DNA of 64,000 nucleotides from Thereva unica (taxonomy: Eukaryota; Arthropoda; Insecta; Diptera; Therevidae): contig OX465281.1 of NCBI GenBank assembly GCA_949987705.1, positions 254,792,542 through 254,856,541 of the forward strand, read 5' to 3'. The position numbers and the translations under genes were made by a program. The notes under the pieces are model-generated. The model had not been told where the DNA came from and ran no database searches. It was given only the letters and a program-made list of their open reading frames with translations. Shown piece after piece: positions 47,847 through 58,471 of this stretch; position 1 is the stretch's first letter; every line of letters begins with the position of its first letter.

Positions 47847-48949
47847 CAACAGTTTTGATGTTTCCTCCAGTGTCATACTGTGTCAGTTGATTTTAATTTG
47901 TTGTGATTTATTCCCATAAACGACCACTATCTGGAAAATAATTCAGTCGGCATAGCATAAATTCACAATATTGAAATTTTAATATTGAATTTTTATTATG
48001 AATCATAGTTTAATACCACTACTAGTTTAATACACTACTGCTTGTTAAATTGTAAAAACATAATGACGTATTTTAGGTGTGTCATCCGTTTAAGCCGCTC
48101 GTCATAATTGACCCGTGCGAGAAGGCGCTTGATGATGACCACAAGCAGTACAAACTTTCTGAACCGTTTCCCATTTGTTTGGTGAATATAGTGAAAATTG
48201 AGTCCGTTCTGCAAGTGTATATTGATCCATATCTCAAAAACTCCTAGTTTTTACTTGTTAAATGGCGTAATTGCAGTGATAGTGGTATGTTTAATTGAAA
48301 AATGACGCAAAGCTTAAAATGACACCTCTTGTTGAAAGATTTTTTCACGGATTGGTACAAATTTTTCCTCGTGATAGAAGGAAACCGTTTTGCAGAATTC
48401 CGTGTTCTAAGAGGGTTATCTGAAATCAAACATTAAATTTGACCCGATTTTTGGAATTAAAGCGAATGTTCTACCAACGGCTGTTTATAAAATAATAGTA
48501 TAACGGTTTCCGTTTGGTATTTGCAGATCAAATCAAAGTCACAGTACAAGAAGGATAGTCAATATTGTTTTCTATATCTTACAACTGTTAAAATACTTTA
48601 TTGGAACTGGAAGGCTACCATAAGAACTATGATAGAGTTTTAAACACAGACTGCTCTAAATAAGAGTCTGCAGGATTTCCTCCAGGGTTAGACCTCGAAA
48701 AATATTATCATTCTTAGAATGTCTTTCAGGCATTACTGATCTTCACTATTGCCTTTGAAGTAATCCGAGACCAAAATTCAAGAGCCTGCGTAATCATGTT
48801 ATCGAATAACAAAGCGGGTATCAACGTGTACTGTTCATGGGAGAAGATCTGGCAAACCGCCACCACAGAAAAGGTACGTTGGTACGTTTCCCCATATAAG
48901 ACATTAAGCATGGATAACATAATGAAGCAGCTCTAAAAGAAATATAACA
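47847..48949. other. intergenic sequence, no supported feature
   Basis: Mostly A/T-rich. A short palindrome (caatattgaaattttaatattg, 47968-47989) is the only structure seen. Confidence 0.35.
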
Positions 48950-49560
48950 TTATGGGTCCATGGTCACAACAGCCATATCTATAAAAATTGCCTTCAGTTA
49001 CGTGCTCTATTCCTGGAGGAAAAGTGATCCTCATTCCATTTATGCCTCCGTATTTTTAGGTCGTAACAAGATCGCTAGGCGTAGACATGAAACGACAAAG
49101 GATTATAGGTCGATGATCTTGGCAACCTTTCGTCATAAAGACGCTAGGACTCATTCTAGACCTATATCGCCAAATGTCTTTAGCAAAGGTCCCTATTCGT
49201 TCCTCCAAGAATGCATATTGTAAAGGAAAATCAGGCGACACAGGACTGCACGAAGTGATGGGTACCGTAGAATACAAACAGATCACATTAGAAGCCCTCC
49301 TGGACATAGAAGGCTTTTTCTGCAACGTCAAACCGAGGCTATTTAAATGACTCTGGCGGATTTCGTTGTCCACAATGATTATAATCAATGGATCCCCCGG
49401 ATCAACGTTAAGAAGATTAAAGGATTGATTGAGATGTGGTCGACCTGCGGAATTGACCAGAAGAAACTAGGCAAGAAACCGAAAGAAACTGCGGCTATTC
49501 ATTTGGCCTATTGTACTACACCTATATACCTCATATCGTAAGGCCCGACAACTTTCCATT
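48950..49560 (+). mobile_element. I/LOA-like RT fragment (N-terminal and palm region)
   Basis: In three frames on the + strand: a degenerate KDYRSMILATF (family consensus KDYRPISLTSF), then HEVMGTVEYKQITLEALLDI followed by EGFFCNVK (family: LDIEGAFxNV), then TLADFVVHND. It matches the RT blocks before the catalytic box. Frameshifted. Confidence 0.6.
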
Positions 49561-51586
49561 TATAAATCTCACAAGATACTATCCTTTGCATAATTCTGCC
49601 ACTATCTGATGGCCATCTTCAAAGCCTGTCTAGCAATACAAAAGAACCCACTGCCATGAGCCAAGGTAATCCTGCCGCCCGACATCCAAGAGGGTATCAA
49701 GGCATTAGGAACGGTCTATGTAACGTCCAAGCTGGTGGAAACCTGTCAAAGAATCTTTCTTTGCTAACGAGTTACACGATCTTTCTTCAGTGCGAATTTG
49801 ATCACAGAAATACCGAGGACAACGAAAAGGTTAATGGATTTGTGGGTTTAGAAGCAAATCTTGTAGACACACAAGTGGAGAAGTGGAGTTGGAGGAGTTT
49901 CACAAAATTCACCAAGACTAGAAAGACAAGCAGAGATCACCGAACCAGCTGATGATGCCGTAGAAAGACATCGCTTGAAACGTTTCGATTACTCAAGACA
50001 CTGGGGAATCGAGGAATATTTGGACAGATTGAGAATTCCACGCAACAGCCATTACCTTCGCCAGAGAGGCAACTGAACATTTTTTTTGATACTTTGGCTA
50101 GGATTAGACATCGCGCATTTCTTGCTTTTCTTACCGGGCTTTAGGAACCTTTTCTTTTCAAAACTCACCGCATATTTACACCAACGTGCCCAACACTTGC
50201 CGTAAAACAAACGAGCGAGCTTGTTTCACTTGGCGAATCTGTAGATAGTATTGTAGTCCAACATGTACTTAGCGACTTAGCCATTTGAATTTTTTGGTCA
50301 AGTTCGGCCATCGTGAGCCCGTATGTGCCTCTTAATAAGCAAAGCGGTCGTTGTTCGCCCGTTGTAAGGCAATCTTTTATTTTTACTAGGGCCACTACGG
50401 CAGATAACTGAATTTGGTGATCGACCATTGTTGACTCCTTTTTTTATTGTACTTACAGGCGATAGCAGTATATTAAGAAATGGAAAGGAGAAATGAAAAT
50501 TAGATTAGTAGATTCCAACTTCAAGCCTCTAGCAGTTGGATGTGCTAGTAGCTACCGATGCTTCATAGTGGATAAGTCTAGGTACTCTTTGAAGATTTTT
50601 AGAAATTTTGCCTAGAAAATACTAGAAGAATTCGGCAGGCAGTTTTATTTTTGGAGGTTTCGCAATTGGCGTAGCTATGCTGCAGGCTTTGTGGGACTTA
50701 AAGACTCCTTCTTCCTCTCCAGTATGGATCTACCCAACAAAACCTTGGTGAAGTTGATTTTCGCTGTACTTTTTCTCAGTTAATATGGTCGTTGTAGTAT
50801 TCCCTATAGAAAAGATCGCAGTATACATATCAGTTCTGTGTCCAAACGCCTTTTTAATGCAGCCGACACCGTCTATAAGGAAACTACAAGCTCGATTGTA
50901 CTTGATTCTACACAGAACGTCCCACAAAAAAATTTTCCCCCAATTAAAATATTAAAAAATAATAGCAACCGTATCTAATGACACTTAAAAATGTATCATT
51001 CCATCAGTCAATAAAACTTCATAATTTTTTAATCACGTTCTTCCTGTTTCACGTTGCTGTTTACAATAAAATGAGAGTTTTTATATCCCTGCGTCTGCTT
51101 CTACATTTTACCTGCTTCGAGGTAAGTTTGAATAATGCAATTGCATCTTTTCTCTCAGCATTAAATAAATTAAAATCAATCAGACACTGCCGTAATAAAA
51201 ATCATCCCTGCCAGAGTAATCCTGACCCTTGAAAGCTGCTCCCACAAAGTCCCGGAGGCCCCAAAAAAAAACCCCCCAGCAAAACCCCTCTAGAAAAAAA
51301 AGTCGGAACCACCAAACAAAACGGCAAAGCAATTCCTTAATTAACTCGCCGTAAAAAGCCGGACAAATCCCGGAGTGCATTTAACTTCCAACTCTGTATG
51401 GAGAATGAAAGCACGTCGCCGACGACAACAGTATCCTTTCCCGGGCATCTCCTTTCCTTCCAAGTCGAAATAATTTTCCTGTTTTGTGTCGTAAAAGGAG
51501 TAGATCCCTCTTAAACGAAATATCTTGAGATAATAATTTTATTACACCGAACAAGACAGGAATGCAAATTTGTTTATCACACTCAC
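49561..51586. other. unrecognised sequence left of the candidate exon
   Basis: Contains a few open frames, of which 50428-50165 (-) is the most protein-like (an AELDQKIQMAK stretch), but no family is recognised. If the candidate exon at 51587-51754 is real, this is its first intron or contains further exons. Confidence 0.3.
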
Positions 51587-51754
51587 CGGAGCCCCAGTCC
51601 CTGGGTCCGGGGAGCCAAAGGAGGCTCCGCAGGGTATTCCCGGCGGGGGAGTGCGCTCGGTACAGCATCCAGCATCCCCAAAATTTGCCGGTGCTGCTGG
51701 TGGTGCTTGCTTCTCGCATGTAAGAGGCCCAAGATAGAGCACGTCTCCTGCCAT
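51587..51754 (-). CDS. candidate first coding exon of an unrecognised gene
   Basis: On the - strand, ATG at 51754 starts 56 codons (MAGDVLYLGPLTCEKQAPPA... ending PGTGAP), Pro/Gly/Cys-rich with high third-position GC, and running exactly into a consensus donor CCG/GTGAGTG at 51586 in phase 0. The upstream frame stays open to 51898. That region lacks protein-like composition, so the internal ATG is preferred. Upstream sequence (51760-52450) is relatively GC-rich and could hold a promoter. No downstream exon could be identified to the left. I do not recognise the protein. Alternatively it is a chance open frame. Confidence 0.4.
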
Positions 51755-52649
51755 GCTGGGTAAAACGGAAGAAAATCGAAGAAAAATTCCTAAGGAGCAA
51801 AAGAAGGATTCATTCGGAGTTAATCGAGAGCTGGTAGTGTAGATGAACAGTGCCGAGCTACACACCGCCGCCGCTGAGATTCTGTGCCCGGAAGTCACCT
51901 GAACTGGAGTGTTCTTTCTCGCTGTGTTTACAGCCGACGGAAGCTACGTAAACGAATCCTGTAAAGTAATAGACTCTACCTACTTTATCCTGCCAGCCAC
52001 ACATCCTACAAGTACACACCCCCGCCACTCCCCCGTGCACTGCTGGCACATCAGCCCCGCAAGGAGAGAGAGCACAAACGTATTGGAGGATTCAAGATAT
52101 CCGGAACCGCAGATGGTTTTCGAAAATATTAATTTAGAGTTTAGATAAACGTTTATCCCCGCTCTGTGCTGTGCGCTCTGCACGAGGGAATGCCTCATTG
52201 TCTTGACTGTCCTCCCCCCGCGCCCGCCGAAAACAAGAGTATAAGTATGTAAATAATCTGGATTTATCGGATTTCGGATGAGATGCTCCACGACTAAGAT
52301 GGAAAAGTTGAGAGTGAGTGTTATGTTGTGTTCGGTGTGATTTACAGGCTCCATATACCCCCCATCCCTCACGGCCCTAAGAGCCCCAGCGCTTCGGAAA
52401 CAACCCACCGAGCACTGTACAACCGCTTAAATTGTTTTTCCCATCATTTTTAAGTGCTGAGAAATTGAAGCTAATGGGACAGGCGTTTAAAGTTGATTAA
52501 ATCTTGTACTTTTGAGGACTGCTTGGAAAGGATTTTCTGGGATTTTTATTCAATACGGGAGATCTGGTATTGGAACGAGACCAGTTCAAGCAAAGGTCCA
52601 CTGAAATATTATTCAATACAAGAAAACTAATGTCACAATTTGTAAACCA

Positions 52650-52840
52650 AGACTAAAAAATAAGATAGATGAAGGATAGGATTGGTTAAGGAGAGTTCGG
52701 GGAGTGCCTGTGAAGAAGGTGACGAACACGGCGTTTGAACTTTTGGACTCTTTGTAAGTTCGGGAATTTTGATTGTGTAAGGTTATTCCACGGTTGAGTT
52801 GTTCTGCTCTCAAATGAATTCTTAGATAGCAGTGTATGCG
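52650..52840 (-). mobile_element. Jockey/CR1-like RT C-terminal fragment
   Basis: Nucleotide-level relative of 23880-24100 (shared words such as gaacacggcgtttgaactttt, with mismatches, and gttattccacggttgagttg). On the - strand it covers the LWNNLP...FKRRV block. 52841-53980 contains no gene that I can support. Confidence 0.55.
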
Positions 52841-53984
52841 AAAACAAGGGCTACAGGTTTGGAAGGTTATTTATTTCGGAGTCGCTCTGTTAACAGTGGT
52901 AAGCTTTGGGCGGAGCTGCGACATTTCTACGGTGATTCAGTTAGTCAATTGTGGTGCAATGCATCAAAACTAAGTTTGAGATGTCTGGAATATGAGATTG
53001 TTTCATCGCAGATGTTTTGTTTAGGGTATTGGAAGAGGGTTCCACTAGATCGTCCACTGGGGGAGAAGGAAGGTCGGCGGAGGTTATATTAAAAATGAGA
53101 TAGTACTTCGTGCGTTGGACTCAATACGATCATTGCAATCCAAAATGAGTTCGATGTTCCAGTAGATTGTTATGCCCAGAGTCCACACTCAGGTACGGCC
53201 TGGTACGTGCTTTTTGGGGCCAAAGGAGTAATTCAGCGTGTGAAGAACGTTAGCCGGGAATCTAGATGGCCATGCGATGTCACTAAATCGACATCAGTTT
53301 TCTGAAGAAATTTTCACCGAGGAGGCTCATGATGTGCTATGCGGAGACTAGCGCCATCTTGCAGAAACCACGTGAGCGAAGTGTACGTACGACTGATGAG
53401 CTCGAAGTCTCGGCACAAAATATTCGCTTATCATGTAGTAGTAAGAATCACCAACAGTGGCATTTTCACCCCAGTGACATTTGCAGCAACCCTCTCTAAA
53501 TTTTTAATTCGTGGGTAAAGAGGCGCAAATAGTCACTTTTGGGCTGTACACGGCTTGCTTGTGCTTCAATCGTTCTCCCCTTGGTGTACAAAATCGGCTC
53601 TTACTTGCTTGTGTTACAGTTCGAAATGTGCACAGCGCTCTGTAGCCTACAACAATAGGATCATAAAAAGTTTCATATCTATGCACTCACTTATCCGGTT
53701 GCAATGTTGGTTTTGGCGGCTCCGAAGCTGATGGTCTCTTTAGCATGAACTGATGCAGGATTTTCTCGTACGCTAGATTAAACATGTTGAATGTTCATTA
53801 TCTTCGGTTGGGGCCTTGCAGTGGGTTTTTAAGTTATTTAAATGACGATTATTAATCAACAAAATACCCTGCGGAGAAGGGGGCACGAATCGTAAGCTCT
53901 AAAATGCCCCCTCTCCGCTTCTCGCGGGATGCGTAGTGGCAGTTCTTCATCATACGTGATGATACACAAGAGAGGGCCTAGGAT

Positions 53985-54180
53985 GGGGCCCTGGGTGTTC
54001 GAAAGTTTAGCCGTTTTGGAATACAGCTGTGCTTCATCTTTATTACGTAGCCAGCTAGTCTTACTCTCTTAATTTTTAACAATTCGCTGTTGTATCTCCT
54101 TCGCCATATTCTATCCTCCTTTCTCTCAAACCTGTTGACTCGATCCTCTCTGGCCAAGTCTAAAAACTGTAACACAATAT
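53985..54180 (-). mobile_element. RTE-like RT C-terminal fragment
   Basis: WRRRYNSELLKIKRVRLAGY followed by VIKMKHSCIPKR resembles the RRxNxEL...RRLRWAGHVxRM...PKR terminal block of RTE-like elements. It is a different subfamily from the three copies at 1.1, 5.5 and 57.6 kb. Confidence 0.5.
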
Positions 54181-54869
54181 TAGTCGTATTTATGTTTTGA
54201 AGAGTTTCATTTTTTTGGGCACAAGTCTCGTGCGCAGTATTTTTTGATTAGGGGTACTATCGCTCTCGTGGTTACCATATGTATTTGCCTACTGATGACT
54301 CCTCCGGACTGTCACTAAATTAACATCTAAGAACTATCCCACCGCTGCCACCAATTTTTTATGCCGTAGGCCTATGCAAAATTCTTTTATCTTCTTACTC
54401 TATAGGTTGTATTCGTCGATAGCTATATTTCGTCCAATTTTCTGGAGTTGCAGCACCTTTGGTTTTTATTCGTTGAATTCTTGAGCAGTGTAATGTGCAT
54501 TGAGGCCAGTCCATCTATTTGCTTAAGACATTGTCGCACTTTGAACTCTGTTCTTACGGCACTTTACCATGGTTTGACTTTCGATTCACTGGTATTAGCT
54601 CTTTGGATACTTCTTCATCTAGGCTCATTATATGCTTATGGCAACGCTTTGTTGCACCTTTCTAATCGCTTTCGTTGCGGAAGGTTATGGAGTGATGGTC
54701 GCTCTGGCTGTACACCTCATTTACTAGAGCACAGGAGGTCTGATAAAGGTGATGTCACCTTTTTGGAAGATCGGCTGTTGGGTTAGCCTTGCCCTGTCCA
54801 AATTTCAACAAATTTTGTTGTGATCGTTTTGTGGATTCGTGAAAAGATTTTAGAAATGCACGAATATCG

Positions 54870-55036
54870 TTGGAATCGGAACACAATTCACAAAACTCGC
54901 CCGCCATTTTTAATCTATAAGTTTTGATCACAAATTCCAGATATCGATTTTCATTGGAATCGGGAAACAATTGGCAATTTCGTCGGCCATATTGGTGCGG
55001 CCATTTTGAATTTTTAAGTTTTGACCACAAACTCGT
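54870..55036. repeat. imperfect tandem duplication, unit about 84 bp
   Basis: Two successive units start with ttggaatcggaacacaatt (54870) and ttggaatcgggaaacaatt (54954). Both contain a c(c/g)gccattttnaatnnntaag segment followed by ttttga(t/c)cacaaa(t/c)tc. Confidence 0.55.
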
Positions 55037-55134
55037 TATTTGCTATCTTCAAGGATCTCATTAGTTCTTTATCCTGTGAAGGACCTGCGAATGATTCACG
55101 ATAGGTTTGGTTGAATTCTTTAACCCTCTTCTCT

Positions 55135-55300
55135 ATTAGCGACTTGGAGGTCGACCATGAGATGCCACAGAATGCTTCGGGGCCGTGGACCCGGATATCG
55201 GAGTTTCGCTCGTGCCTCAGACCCCTTCCTCGCTTGTCCGAAACCCCAATTTCATCGGTACCCCGGTTTACGGGGATCCAACAGAGCGAGACCCTCTTTT
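55135..55300 (-). mobile_element. LINE fragment related to 6525-6620
   Basis: ggaggtcgaccatgagatgc and then cacagaatgcttcggggccgtgg match 6534-6576 with several substitutions. Orientation is by analogy with the longer fragment at 6.5-7.2 kb. Confidence 0.45.
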
Positions 55301-56999
55301 CCTGGCTAGGGTCTGGAGTATATCAAATGATTCTGCTACTATTTTTGAAGGAAATTTCTACGATGAGTGAGCTGTGATGGCATCCAGTATGGGTTCCTAA
55401 ATTTTATTTTCACTACTAGATTATCCCTCTTAAGCTTCTGGTTAAATGAAGCTAGCAACTGATTTTCATAGATTCGTGATTCCGTCTGCAAAAGTGCCCA
55501 ACTACGAAAAAATCCCATTTGAAGCAAACATCGTGAGAGAAATCCCCAACAATATTTTACACTAAACAATAAAAATTCTTTATTTTAATTTCGTTAGCCA
55601 CATTCACACATAATTAATCATTATCCCAGCATTGTTCAGCTCGCATAGTTGCTCATATCCGCTAAAGTGTTAAATGGCCATCTCTGTGCCCCAAATGAGA
55701 CGTCTGTTGATAAACAGCAAAAAACCACCAGAACCAGAAGGAAAACTCTCGACAGTTAATTTCGAGGAAAGCGCCCTGCAGCAAGGTCCTTAAATTGCAC
55801 TTGGAAAATTTGCATCCGTCCAAACACATCCCACATCCTGCCGCCCTCCTATGTGTATGTGTGTGCAAGTGCGGTCATCCAGCTTGGATGGGCTGGGTGG
55901 AGCTCATCTCATTTTCCAAAAAAAAAGTTTCTCTCTCTAGTACAGAAAAATTATTTTCAACTACACAGAAACAAAAAAAAAATTGTCTAGAATCCTCCAG
56001 CAGGACTCTATTAAAAACCAGGATAAAAAACAGGAGCGAAAAAATTGCTTTTTCTAGTTTGGTTTCTTGCGTTCCTTTTTTATTGTTTTTTCTTCTCGCA
56101 GGACTTTCCGGGGCGAGACGGCACAGGAGCGAGATAATACAAAACAAGAACAAGGAAATAGGACTACAGGAGTCCATTATGGCTCCTCTGCTCCTAAAAA
56201 AACTAGAAACAATGAAATCCTTTGAAGTGTTGTCCAAACTCTTCCTTGTTTTTATGATTTTCTTTTTGTTTCGCCAACGTTGAAATAAAAAGGACGAGAA
56301 AAAAAGCAAAAATCTGGAAAACAAGGAAAAGATGTAAAAAATACGGAAAACTTGAAAACGCTCTGTGGGCGCTGTGCTGTGCTGTGTGCCTGCGCTGCTC
56401 GGGCGGCGAGCACTGTCTTTGTGTGTCCTTCATTAGGACAATGGGAGGCACAATGAATTTTGGTTTTTAGATATGTAAGAGCCTTTCGATGCCAGGATGC
56501 TTCACTTTTAGCCGTAGTGGCGCTCCGATGCAGATGAATACTTCCCGGATGCTTCAGGTGATGAATAATATTCCTCGGTCGTTGTTTCCTTTCAATTATT
56601 GCTGACGGCTCAAAGTACTTTTAATATTTCCATTATCTTAGTCACTGGTGTTTTTTTTTTTGGTTTCCCTCTTTTAATTTCAAAAAGGAGTGGGGAGAAA
56701 GGAAAAGTGTTTGTCAGGCGATATTGATGTTTGATTAAAATATTGTTTGGGGGGAGGTGGACTTCTTTCCTTCAGTATAGTTGCAAGGCAAGCTTTGTTA
56801 TCTTTGTGAAGGTGTTTAGGCATAGGTGTGGTTCTGAATAAGGAGTTGGTAAAAAACTATTTCGGGTCAACCAATCTGTATAAATTTTCATTTTTGGCAT
56901 GCAACTCTACTCTTAAAGAAAGAATATCTAACGTGCTAGAAACATCAGAACTTTCACAAAAGCGAAGATTCTTAACCCGTATGTAAAGTCAGGGTAAAA
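55301..56999. other. intergenic sequence, no supported gene
   Basis: Balanced to A/T-rich sequence. Open frames at 55795-56324 on both strands overlap fully and are Lys/Ser/Phe-rich, as expected of poly-A/T-rich DNA. No element landmarks. Confidence 0.4.
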
Positions 57000-57370
57000 A
57001 CTATCGGAAAGGGATGGGGTCTCAAGCTGGTCCTGCGGATGTACACAGCGGTGGTACCCCCAATTCTCACGTATGTTGGCCAGAACTGAGCAGGTCCTAT
57101 AACGTCACAAAGTTGGGAAGGGTTCAGAGAAGGGTAACAAAAGGAGCAACATGGGCCATAATGTTGGCTTGCACCTTGATGTTGTCTTGCACCTACTCTC
57201 CCCGACCACAAATATCAAACATCTACATAGCTACGTGTAATGCTCTCAGGCTGAGAGAACCCGAGCCCGTGAATCTGTTGCCTGACGGTAGGATCGCTTC
57301 AGTCGCTACAGAAGAGAGTGGAGAAAGGGAGACGTCCTACTAAAGTTCGATTCACGAATAGTCAAGTACG
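57000..57370 (+). mobile_element. I/LOA-like RT thumb fragment
   Basis: GKGWGLKLVLRMYTAVVPPI followed by LTYVGQN, then in another frame TKLGRVQRRVTKGATWA and NALRLREPEPVN, corresponds to the thumb and connection of I/LOA-type RT (family: K.WGL.P..V.W.YTAVIRPILTYG). Confidence 0.6.
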
Positions 57371-57601
57371 AACGCGCGGGCGTCGGAGCAGGGGTTTATC
57401 TAGGGACCACTAACAGTTCACTGTCCTGAAACCTCCGCTAGTGTCTTTCAATCTGAAGTGCTGCCGATCCTGAAGGCCTGCCAGACAATGAACTTAGAAC
57501 TTCATAAGGATGTAGTATTGGAATTATCATAGACAGCATAGCCTCTACAAAAGCTTTGGGTTCAGTATTGATGCGTTCTAAGTTTGTGGAGTGATTAGAA
57601 A

Positions 57602-58231
57602 AGCGTCTTCTTCTTCTTTGATCGATTAGCTGGCGGTTCAAGGGAGACATCCTCGCCTCGGATACGCATCGGTGCCGCTGGGTCTCGAACTCTTCTGTTC
57701 ACGATTCGTTTTCATTCTTGCCGATTTTTGGTGACAGTCTCGTTTCGAAGGCGATCGTATAGAGAGCCAACGAGACTCTGCCTAAAGCATCGCATTTGAA
57801 AGACCTCGAGCTTCTTAACGTCCGGTTTGAGCAGTGGTTACGTTTCAGATCCGTACAGAAGAAACGGAATGATTAACGTTCGGTAAAGGCGTAGTTTTGT
57901 TTTGATGGTAATATTTGTTCATTTCCATATGCACCACTTGAGGGTGGCGAGTGTTGCTGTTGCTTGGCCGATGCGGTTGTGAACGTCGGCCGTTGATGCC
58001 AATAATCCAAAATATTCAAACATCGGAACCTGTTCGATTTAGGTTCGTTCCATCGAGGTGAACACTGGCCGTTGATCCGCCTGTTGTGAGGACTTTGGTT
58101 TTTTCCGCATTGATTTTCAACCCGTATGACTGGGCGATGCGGGAAATGTCGTATAAGATATTCTTTCTTTCTGTATCCATGTCAACGAAGACGGCGCTAT
58201 GATCGGCGAACATCAAGTCGGTCACGAAAGG
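57602..58231 (-). mobile_element. RTE-like retrotransposon, copy 3 (3' fragment with internal deletion)
   Basis: Same family and orientation as 1130-3195 and 5513-6187. It keeps the catalytic region (TDLMFADHSAVFVDMD, with the second Asp of FADD replaced by His) and GLKINAEKT, then the thumb. About 260 bp of the C-terminal region is deleted near 57735. The right end stops at 58231, shortly before a MITE. Confidence 0.8.
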
Positions 58232-58244
58232 TTTATTGCGTAAA

Positions 58245-58471
58245 GTAACAAAGCGGCCGGCTGTGGGTAGGTTTTGGAGAGGCCAGCAAAGAATCGTATG
58301 GGTGGGAAAATTGTAACGGTTTAGCCGCTAGGGCGTTTTGATTTGAGTCGTACCCTATCCTTTACCAAAAAATTTCAAAACGCCCTAGTTGCTAAACCGT
58401 TAAGATTCTCCCACCCATTCGATTTTTTGATGGCCTGTCCAAAACCTACCCACAGCCGGCCGCTACGTTAC
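58245..58471. mobile_element. foldback MITE, 227 bp
   Basis: gtaacaaagcggccggctgt, continuing to gggtaggttttgg, is inverted at the right as ccaaaacctacccacagccg followed by gccgctacgttac. The arms extend about 95 bp each with minor mismatches (including ggtttagccgctagggcgtt against aacgccctagttgctaaacc), leaving a loop of about 40 bp. Non-coding. Confidence 0.85.

Noticed and set aside
55795..56324. Overlapping frames of 149-162 codons on both strands
   Set aside because: Both are low-complexity, fully overlapping and free of motifs; typical of poly-A/T-rich intergenic DNA.
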